This document shows, in pieces, positions 47,501 to 59,500 of a stretch of DNA of 64,000 bases; positions within the stretch are counted from its first letter, which is position 1, and the number at the start of each line of letters is the position of its first letter. This DNA comes from Girardinichthys multiradiatus (Eukaryota > Chordata > Actinopteri > Cyprinodontiformes > Goodeidae). The stretch lies in contig NC_061811.1 of NCBI RefSeq assembly GCF_021462225.1, positions 548,001 to 612,000 on the forward strand, given 5' to 3'. Below the pieces are notes generated by a model. It made no database searches and was not told the origin of the DNA. It saw only the letters and a program-made list of their open reading frames with translations. Position numbers and translations under genes: made by a program.

Positions 47501-50500
47501 GGATGATGGATGCATGGATGGATGGATGCTGGATGGATGGATGGATGATTGATGGATGGATGATGTATGGATGGATGATGGATGGATGGATGGATGGATG
47601 CATGGATGGATGATGGATGCATGGATGGATGGATGGATGATGGATGGATGGATGATTGATGGATGGATGCTGGATGGATGGATGGATGGATGATGGATGG
47701 ATGCATGGATGGATGGATGCATGGATGGATGGATGGATGGATGCATGGATGGATGGATGGATGCATGGATCGATGGATGGATGATGGATGCATGGATGGA
47801 TGGATGCTGGATGGATGGATGATGGATGGATGCATGGATGATGGATGGATGGATGGATGATGATGGATGGATGATGGATGGATGGATGGATGATGGATGG
47901 ATGGATGATGGATGGATGGATGATGGATGGATGATGGATGGATGGATGATGGATGGATGGATGGATGGATGATGGATGGATGGATGATGGATGGATGGAT
48001 GGATGGATGATGTATGGATGGATGATGGATGGATGGATGGATGGATGCATGGATGGATGATGGATGCATGGATGGATGGATGGATGATGGATGGATGGAT
48101 GATTGATGGATGGATGCTGGATGGATGGATGATGGATGGATGGATGGATGGATGGATGCATGGATCGATGGATGGATGATGGATGCATGGATGGATGGAT
48201 GGATGATGGATGCATGGATGGATGGATGCTGGATGGATGGATGGATGATTGATGGATGGATGATTGATGGATGGATGCTGGATGGATGGATGCATGGATG
48301 GATGGATGGATCGATGGATGGATGATGGATGCATGGATGGATGGATGGATGATGGATGCATGGATGGATGGATGCTGGATGGATGGATGGATGATTGATG
48401 GATGGATGATTGATGGATGGATGCTGGATGGATGGATGCTGGATGGATGGATGGATGATTGATGGATGGATGATTGATGGATGGATGCTGGATGGATGGA
48501 TGATGGATGCATGGATCGATGGATGGATGATGGATGCATGGATGGATGGATGCTGGATGGATGGATGGATGATTGATGGATGGATGATTGATGGATGGAT
48601 GCTGGATGGATGGATGCATGGATGGATGGATGGATGGATGGATGCATGGATGGATGGATGGATGCATGGATCGATGGATGGATGATGGATGCATGGATGG
48701 ATGGATGCTGGATGGATGGATGGATGATGGATGGATGGATGATTGATGGATGGATGCTGGATGGATGGATGCATGGATGGATGGATGGATGGATGGATGC
48801 ATGGATGGATGGATGGATGCATGGATCGATGGATGGATGATGGATGCATGGATGGATGGATGCTGGATGGATGGATGGATGATTGATGGATGGATGATGT
48901 ATGGATGGATGATGGATGGATGGATGGATGGATGCATGGATGGATGATGGACGCATGGATGGATGGATGGATGATGGATGGATGGATGATTGATGGATGG
49001 ATGCTGGATGGATGGATGGATGATGGATGGATGCATGGATGGATGGATGCATGGATGGATGGATGGATGGATGGATGCATGGATGGATGGATGGATGATG
49101 GATGGATGGATGCTGGATGGATGGATGATGGATGGATGGATGATGGATGGATGATGGATGGATGATGGATGGATGCATGGATGATAGATGGATGGATGAT
49201 GGATGGATGATGATGGATGGATGATGGATGGATGGATGGATGATGGATGGATGGATGATGGATGGATGGATGATGGATGGATGATGGATGGATGATGGAT
49301 GGATGGATGGATGATGGATGGATGATGGATGGATGGATGGATGATGGATGGATGGATGATGGATGGATGATGGATGGATGATGGATGTATGATGGATGGA
49401 TGATGGATGGATGGATGGATGATGATGGATGGATGGATGATGATGGATGGATGATGGATGGATGATGGATGGATGATGGATGGATGGATGGATGATGGAT
49501 GGATGATGGATGGATGGATGATGGATGGATGATGGATGGATGATGGATGGATGATGGATGATGGATGGATGGATGGATGATGGATGGATGGATGGATGGA
49601 TGGATGATGGATGGATGATGGATGGATGATGGATGGATGGATGATGGATGGATGATGGATGGATGATGGATGGATGGATGGATGGATGATGGATGGATGA
49701 TGGATGGATGATGGATGGATGATGGATGGATGGATGATGGATGGATGGATGGATGGATGATGGATGGATGGATGGATGGATGATGGATGGATGATGGATG
49801 GATGATGGATGGATGATGGATGGATGGATGGATGGATGATGGATGGATGGATGATGGATGGATGGATGATGGATGGATGATGGATGGATGGATGGATGAT
49901 GGATGGTGGATGGATGATGGATGGATGGATGGATGATGGATGGATGATGGATGATGGATGGATGGATGGATGATGGATGGATGGATGATGGATGGATGAT
50001 GGATGGATGGATGGATGATGGATGGTGGATGGATGATGGATGGATGGATGGATGGATGATGGATGGATGATGGATGATGGATGGATGGATGGATGATGGA
50101 TGGATGGATGATGGATGGATGGATGGATGATGGATGGATGGATGATGGATGGATGATGGATGGATGGATGGATGATGGATGGTGGATGGATGATGGATGG
50201 ATGGATGGATGGATGATGGATGGATGATGGATGGATGGATGGATGGATGATGGATGATGGATGGATGGATGGATGGATGATGGATGGATGGATGGATGAT
50301 GGATGGATGGATGGATGGATGATGGATGGATGGATGGATGATGGATGGATGGATGGATGGATGATGGATGGATGATGGATGGATGATGGATGGATGATGG
50401 ATGGATGGATGATGGATGGATGGATGATGGATGGATGATGGATGGATGGATGGATGATGGATGGTGGATGGATGATGGATGGATGGATGGATGGATGATG

Positions 50501-53500
50501 GATGGATGATGGATGGATGGATGGATGATGGATGATGGATGATGGATGATGGATGGATGGATGATGGATGGATGATGGATGGATGATGGATGGATGATGG
50601 ATGGATGGATGGATGATGGATGGATGATGGATGGATGGATGGATGATGGATGGATGATGGATGGATGATGGATGGATGATGGATGGATGGATGATGGATG
50701 GATGATGGATGGATGATGGATGGATGGATGGATGGATGATGGATGGATGATGGATGGATGATGGATGGATGATGGATGGATGGATGATGGATGGATGGAT
50801 GGATGGATGATGGATGGATGGATGGATGGATGATGGATGGATGATGGATGGATGATGGATGGATGATGGATGGATGGATGGATGGATGATGGATGGATGG
50901 ATGATGGATGGATGGATGATGGATGGATGATGGATGGATGGATGGATGATGGATGGTGGATGGATGATGGATGGATGGATGGATGATGGATGGATGATGG
51001 ATGATGGATGGATGGATGGATGATGGATGGATGGATGATGGATGGATGGATGATGGATGGATGATGGATGGATGGATGGATGATGGATGGTGGATGGATG
51101 ATGGATGGATGGATGGATGGATGATGGATGGATGATGGATGATGGATGGATGGATGGATGATGGATGGATGGATGGATGGATGGATGATGGATGGATGGA
51201 TGATGGATGGATGATGGATGGATGGATGGATGATGGATGGTGGATGGATGATGGATGGATGGATGGATGGATGATGGATGGATGATGGATGGATGGATGG
51301 ATGATGGATGATGGATGATGGATGGATGGATGGATGGATGATGGATGGATGGATGGATGATGGATGGATGGATGGATGGATGATGGATGGATGGATGGAT
51401 GGATGATGGATGGATGGATGGATGGATGATGGATGGATGATGGATGGATGATGGATGGATGATGGATGGATGGATGATGGATGGATGGATGATGGATGGA
51501 TGATGGATGGATGGATGGATGATGGATGGTGGATGGATGATGGATGGATGGATGGATGGATGATGGATGGATGATGGATGGATGGATGGATGATGGATGA
51601 TGGATGATGGATGGATGGATGGATGATGGATGATGGATGGATGGATGGATGGATGGATGGATGATGGATGGATGGATGGATGGATGGATGGATGATGGAT
51701 GGATGGATGGATGGATGGATGATGGATGGATGGATGGATGATGGATGGATGGATGATGGATGGATGATGGATGGATGGATGGATGATGGATGATGGATGA
51801 TGGATGGATGGATGGATGGATGATGGATGGATGATGGATGGATGGATGGATGATGGATGATGGATGATGGATGGATGGATGGATGGATGGATGATGGATG
51901 GATGGATGGATGGATGGATGGATGGATGATGGATGGATGATGGATGGATGATTGATGGATGGATGATGGATGGATGGATGGATGGATGGATGGATGATGG
52001 ATGGATGGATGGATGATGGATGGATGGATGATGGATGGATGATGGATGGATGGATGATGGATGATGGATGGATGATGATGGATGGATGATGGATGGATGG
52101 ATGATGGATGGATGGATGATGGATGGATGGATGATGGATGGATGATGGATGGATGATGGATGGATGGATGATGGATGGATGGATGATGGATGGATGGATG
52201 ATGGATGGTTATCACGAGGAACAAGGACAACCTCATCCAGACCAGGACTATGCTTCAGAGTCTCCAGAGTGTTTCAGTTTTTCTTGCCTGAAAGTCTGTT
52301 TTCTCTGGAAGAATTTTATTCTCTCAGGAATGTCTGGTTTTTGTTTCAGCAGAAAAACTCCTCAGTTTTTCCTTTACCTTCCTGCTGACATCTTGCTCAC
52401 CTTGTTGCTCAGACTCTGGTTCTCCCGGTCCAGCTCCTGTGTGTGAAGCTGCTGCTCCTGTCGGAGGTGGTTCTCCTCCTTCAGTCTCTCTAAGGCGGCC
52501 TGTAGCTCCCGATTCTCCTTTTCCAACTTCAGAACTCGACTGGAAACGCACTCGTTCAGCTCATGGACCAGAGATTTCCGACCTGTGAAGCAGAGGTCAG
52601 ATGTTTACAGAAGCAGGAACAGTACCAGATGTAACAGGAGGAACGCTCAGAGCCGTACTCTCGGGGGTGGGACCGTCATGGTTCTTGGTGAGCTGCTCCA
52701 GCTCCCAGCCCAGGTGGGCAGACTCGTTCATGCTCTGCTTCTGCCCGATCTCCAGCAGCATGTTCTCCTCCACCAGCTCCTCCAGCCTCCGCCGCTCGTT
52801 GTCCCGCTCCTGCAGGACAGAGAACTGATTGATAAACTCTTGTCCTGGATGCAGTCTGCTCCAGCATTCAGAGACAGAGATTGGTCCCTCTGAGGTAAAC
52901 TTAGGGTGACACAGACAGCCTGGACTATTGTTAAGGATGAAATGTAACGTACCATTTCCAGGTCGTGGATTTTAGCTCGCAGCAGAAGGTTGTCTTTCTC
53001 CAGCGAGTGCAGTTTGTCACAGCGCCCCCTGGAGGCCGACAGCTGCTCCTCCAGCAGCACTTTGGTGTCCAGCAGAGTCATGTTGTCGTCACGCAGCTCC
53101 TGAACGATCACAAACACACATCCATGATGGTGACCGTCAGCAGCAGCTGCGTTTCCTCGGTGACAGTATATGTCAGCTGCTGATGCTTAAGGTCCCTGAA
53201 ATGATTCAACTGGATGGACTCAAATAAAACGTGGTGCATGAAGAACCTCTGCTCTATCAACACATTCAGATGTTTACGACACAATCTGGTCAGGTAGGGA
53301 GCTTCAGGGAAAACTTCTGGATCCTTGAATGACCCGCCAACATGTCCAACTACAGACTTTCATTGATTTTGTTCGGAGTTTTGGGACCAATCAGCTCAGA
53401 AGAAGGAAAATACCCCCCACACCAACCAGTGATCAGCAGAACAATGATCAGAGAAGCAGCCAAGAGGCCCATGATAACCATGGAGGAGCTGCAGACTTCC

Positions 53501-56500
53501 ACTGCTCAGGTGGGAGTTGTTCAATTTAATCTGATCTCTACTGAAGAGTAACAAGAAGAAAACCATTATTGACAGAAAGTCTTCTTTGCAGTTAACCACA
53601 AACCATGTAGGAGACACAGCTAACACGTGGGAGAAGATGATCGGACCTGATCAGAGGAGACCAGAACTGAACTGTTTGATGTACATGCAAAACAATGTGT
53701 GTGGACACTGGGGTGGACGTTCCCTTCCAGCAGCACAACCACCCTAAACATACAGCAAGAGCTACAATAGGATGTTTAGATCAAAGCAGATTCATGTGAT
53801 AGAATGGCCTAGTCAAAGTTACAACCTAAGAATCTGGCAAGACTTGAAAACGGATGTTCCCAGATGTTCTCCATCCAGTTTGACTGAGCCTGGGCTGCTT
53901 TGCACAAAAGAATGAACAAAACTTTAGTCTGTAGATGTTCAAGCTGGTGGAGACAACCTCTAAAAGACCTGCAGCCAGAGGTGGTTCTACAGAGTTCTGA
54001 CTCAGGAGGCCTGAATATGAATGAACACTTTTCAGATTTTTATTAGTAAAAACAGTTTGAAAACATGAATCATCTCATCTTCCTCCACATCGTTCTGATC
54101 TGTGTTCTGCTGCAGAAATTCACAACAAAACACTGAAGTTTGTGGAACAAAAAGTGGAACAATTCAAGCGGTGTGAATACTTTTTGGGAAACTGTAAAGG
54201 AGATGGCTGTAAATATGAGGAGAAAAACTTTAAAAAGCTTTATTTCCTCTTTCAAGTTCGGCTCCAGAGTAGCTCACGGTCTGGGTCAGTTATTTCTCCA
54301 TGTTCAGACACAGCTGTGGATCCATCTACAAGAACCTCTGAGGAACCGTGGACCAACCAGGCTGATGGTTACTGATGGACATGAGGCTTACCTCCACTCT
54401 GGTCTTGTAGAAGTGTACGTCATTGAGCTTCTCTTTGCATCTGCTCAGTTCAGCCTCCAGTCGGTCGACCCGAGCCGCTCGCTCCCTTAGAGAGTCCACC
54501 TCGTCCCGGTACACTCGGACCGAACGGGCCTCACAAGACAGAGACTGGTTCTGAACCACAAATATGCCAGTAAATGAAACAGGGAAGATTGAATTTTCTT
54601 TGACCAGGTATCTGTGAAAGATCGGACCTCTTGTTTGAGTTTCTGTAGCTCCTGATCCAGACGCTCCACATCATGTTTGGAATCCATCAGCTGTTCTGTT
54701 TTCTCCTCCCTGCAAATACAAACATTAACGGGTCAAACCATCTGACCCAAACCGTCACGCTCAGAATTCCCCTCAGTTCATTTGTACAACTAATATCATT
54801 TCAAGTCACTTTACAAACAGATCCAGATTATAAACAGAAATACGGAACCAGTTCGGTCCAGTCAGAGTCCATGGCAGTCACATCCCTTCCAGTTTGACCC
54901 CGCGTTTTATCACTGGTTCAGTTGGCAGATCGCATCGAGACCTGAACAATTCCAGCTCCAGCAGACATCAAAACTCGATTATCTGAATGTTCATTTATGA
55001 CCCAACATTGACAAATGCAGAAGGAGGAACTCTCAAGAAAGTAAGTGCACCCAGACAGTTTATGGAGAATATGCAAGGTCACATACAAAGAGAAAATTAT
55101 TTGGACAAGATCCATGTCTTATGCAGGATCTGCACCCATCAAGACTCAGTGAGGACCATAGATTTTGCTCTGTGGAGCGGTCTTTGGATGCAACATCTCA
55201 CCTCCAACATACTTCACTGAAACCCAGATCCACACACAGCAAGACCCAAACAATATGACAGGATCACCGGCGGGTAAAAGAGCCCAAGATGGGATGCATG
55301 GAGAGGTTCTGTCACCAGATCAGCAGCAGCTAGCATGTTGTGCAGCGGCACCATCGCTCAGAGGGATTTAGTTGTTGCTGGAGGGGCTTCTGAATCAATT
55401 GCCTTAAGATTCCCACAATGCACCCTGTTCTTTTACAACGCACTGAATAAAACAGGAGGAGGAGCAAACATTCACTAAATGACACGTTTATAATGACGTA
55501 GCTCTCAGGTGGTGGAGGGCAAACCAGTGCTGGCTCTAGTATCAGCCCTGATTAAGATCTGGAACCACTTGTATAAGCAGCCATCTGCAGCAACCCACAG
55601 ACACACAGGAGTACTTTCTACAGCTTCATCTAGGACAGAAACAAAGTTTCATGCCGTGTCTCTAAGAGAGACAGGTGGACCATCCGTAGGACAACGTGAA
55701 GTTGATGTCAACAATAACTGCAGAAGGAAACTGGGTCAGCGACATCAGGCTCAATGTCCACAATGAACACAGTAGAGCATCAACATGCACAGAGAGGCTG
55801 ACCACCATGAAAGAAGTTCTTGCAATAAAGCTGAAGCTCTCAACCCTGAACACTGTGTCAACTGTCAAGCATGGCGGTGGTAGCATCATGCTGTGAGACT
55901 GTACCACCACCAGTAGAACTAGTACATTACACCACGCTAGTGCAACGAGGAAGAAGGAGGAACACCTTCAGCTTCAGCTGCTGTCTCCAGCTTCACCTTA
56001 GATCAGCAGCTAGATGTTTGGTCCTTGCAAACAGCAGGACAATGAGTCCAAACACAAATTCAAACTGGTTCTGGAATGGATAAAGCAGGCTAAGATTCTG
56101 GTCTGCCCAAGCATCAGACATCCACCCAGCTGGAAATGCATAGACTGGATCGAGAGTCGGGTTTGACGGGACACCAACCAGAACAAATTAAATGGACCAA
56201 TTCAAGAGTGGTTGGTATCATCTGGAATGGTGCCAGAAGCTTGTTGATGGCTGCAGAAAGATGGTCGATGCAGGGGTGTATGTATACATCTGAGCCTCGT
56301 TGCTTCTGTAGGTCAGATAATCACGCTTCAAAGAGGTCCTTCAAACACCAGAATGACGAGAGGATGGACACTCCCTGTTGGAGCTGGTTCTACTAACGTA
56401 ATGGTGCTCACAGATGGCTGCCTTATGACCTCTAGCTGCTGATCATCACCAAGCAGGAGATGTGCTCTGAGACCTGCAGCAAACTAGCAGTGTATGAAAA

Positions 56501-59500
56501 CCTGGAAGGTTTACATCTACAGAATCAGAATCATCACATCAGGTAAACATCATCTGATCTCATCCCGTCTGTCTTTGGACCACTGCTGTTTCTCTCTCAG
56601 GTGTGGTTGGTGGACTCACAGTTCCTGTCTGTATCTGCGCAGCTTGGCCTTAGCATCAGCCAGCTCCACAGACAGATGCTGCTTCTCCTCCTTGGTCAGC
56701 TCGGTCAAAGCCGATCCTACATGGTTCAGTCCCGGACCTCCAGAGATCGGCCCGCCGCCCTGGCTGCTCCGCCTCCTGCTTCCTTCCTGGGGCTGCTGAC
56801 TGGACAGGTAGTCCCTTTCCTGGGTGAGGTCCAAGATTACCTGGAGGACAGGGTGGAGGTTCTCAGATAGACATCTATCAGAATAGATCCAAAGGTATAA
56901 CAGGTGAAAGTCACTGTCTCCGTACCTCAGTGGCTTTGTCTCGCTGATCGATGAGTTGCCGTAGCGACACCGCCATGTTGCGGGACAGCGGCTCCAGCTC
57001 TTCAGGGACCAACTCGGCGCCATCGTCCATCCAGGAAAGATCGAGGACATTCAGCTGGTTGTGTGTGACCTGGAAGAAACGTTTGGTTAGTGTCCCAGCA
57101 TTTCTCTACCCATAAAAACTACCTTTTCCACTTGAAGACCTCAGGAAAACCTCTCATCCTAACAGGAATTAGCAGGAAAATCCCCAGAGGGGCTGAGATT
57201 CCTTCACTTTCTGGATTTGTGAGAAAAGCGTGTCACAGGCTTAAGAGGGATTTAAAAGGGTTACTATTTTAGTTTGATATCACGACAACCCGAACTGAAA
57301 CCAGAACTTTCAGAACCAATGATCCTGTTCTCCACTGACCTCCTGAATGTGAGACACGATGGCCGCCTGAGTCTCGATGTCCAGCAGCTTGATCTTCTCA
57401 ATCGTCTCCTCCTTGCGCTCACACTGAGGACAAACACACAGAGAACATTTGAGGAGAAATCCTGGGGGGTTTTTAGGTTTTTGTGTCTCACTAAGTGATG
57501 GTTTAATATCAGAAACATGATTAGAAAATGCTGAGTCACAGGTTGCTATGGTGATTCAGGGGAGCAGAGGGGAGGCGGAGCCACAGCAAAGTGTAGACTG
57601 TGATTCAAGCCTCAAACGGCAACTGTATGAAAACTGCAAGTCGTATGTGAGACATTCTCCATTATCAGCATCAGAACCTTTTGGTGGGCTCACATGTAGA
57701 GCTTTAAGGGGCTGCCATGGTTCCTGTACTAGATCTCAGACCTAAATCAGAACCTTTAGGTCCAGTTTCTACAGAACCATCCAGACCTGAAATCTAGTGG
57801 GAGTGAATGAGAGTGTGGGCGTGTCTCTCTGCACTCTGATTGGACAGAAGTCCTCCAGCAACGGGAGACTGGATGGAGAAACTGTTTAAATCCAAAAGGT
57901 TCTGAGTATTTCATTAGGTCAGAACCATCATCACACTTTAAGCTGAACATTGTGAGGGAAAATCTGAAGAAATCCTCAAACTTAGACTGTGATTGTTGGA
58001 AAAACAGGAAGTTGGACTTTACCTGACCCAGTTATTATTCTGATCCCTTTTCCAAAGACCCGGTTAAACTCTGAATGACGGTTCTGATGGGATAGATGAC
58101 TGACTCAGGACTACGTTTATCACGGCTGTAACTAGACTCTCACTCTAGTGTTTGGGTAAATATTCTAGCAGATTTTCTGAATTTTGCTAACATTAAAATC
58201 TAATATGATTTACAGGTGTTGAACAATGAAACTGAAACACCTGGTTTTAGACCACAATAATTTATTAGTATGGTGTAGGACCTCCTTTTGCGGCCAATAC
58301 AGCGTCAATTCATCTTGGGAATGACATATACAAGTCCTGCACAGTGGTCAGAGGGATTTTAAGCCATTCTTCTTGCAGGATAGTGGCCAGGTCACTACGT
58401 GATACTGGTGGAGGAAAACGTTTCCTGACTCGCTCCTCCAAAACACCCCAAAGTGGCTCGATAATATTTAGATCTGGTGACTGTGCAGGCCATGGGAGAT
58501 GTTCAACTTCACTTTCATGTTCATCAAACCAATCTTTCACCAGTCTTGCTGTGTGTATTGGTGCATTGTCATCCTGATACACGGCACCACCTTCAGGATA
58601 CAATGTTTGAACCATTGGATGCACATGGTCCTCAAGAATGGTTCGGTAGTCCTTGGCAGTGACGCGCCCATCTAGCACAAGTATTGGGCCAAGGGAATGC
58701 CATGATATGGCAGCCCAAACCATCACTGATCCACCCCCATGCTTCACTCTGGGCATGCAACAGTCTGGATGGTACGCTTCTTTGGGGCTTCTCTACACCG
58801 TAACTCTCCTGGATGTGGGGAAAACAGTAAAGTTGGACTCATCAGAGAACAATACATGTTTCACATTGTCCACAGCCCAAGATTTACGCTCCTTGCACCA
58901 TTGAAACCGATGTTTGGCATTGGCATGAGTGACCAAAGGTTTGGCTATAGCAGCCCGGCCGTGTATATTGACCCTGTGGAGCTCCTGACGGACAGTTCTG
59001 GTGGAAACAGGAGAGTTGAGGTGCACATTTAATTCTGCCGTGATTTGGGCAGCCGTGGTTTTATGTTTTTTGGATACAATCCGGGTTAGCACCCGAACAT
59101 CCCTTTCAGACAGCTTCCTCTTGCGTCCACAGTTAATCCTGTTGGATGTGGTTCATCCTTCTTGGTGGTATGCTGACATTACCCTGGATACCGTGGCTCT
59201 TGATACATCACAAAGACTTGCTGTCTTGGTCACAGATGCGCCAGCAAGACGTGCACCAACAATTTGTCCTCTTTTGAACTCTGGTATGTCACCCATAATG
59301 TTGTGTGCATTTCAATATTTTGAGTAAAACTGTGCTCTTAGTCAGAAAAAGAGAAAATTGATTTTTATTTCTATAAATATGAAACTAAATCAGACCAAAT
59401 TAAAATTTATGTTCATCTGTTTTTGAACAAAAAAGAAGAAAAATGGTTATAATATTTTAGCATTTAAAACAAAATTCAAATGTTTGTTTGTTTCCCAGTA

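Noticed and set aside
47280..52209. CRISPR-like array
   Set aside because: Repeats are contiguous short units without unique spacers, in a vertebrate intron.
47201..52236. Open frames of 611 to 1,655 codons on the minus strand and many short plus-strand frames
   Set aside because: They are translations of GGAT/ATCC repeats (Ile-His-Pro-Ser patterns) with no stop codon in the repeat unit; start context and flanks give no gene.
52401..52582. Loss of an exon in the satellite-filled intron
   Set aside because: At first residues seemed missing compared with Girdin, but alignment to recalled Daple shows [12 protein letters not shown] pairs with ELEKENHQLSKK and joins directly to LERLQ.
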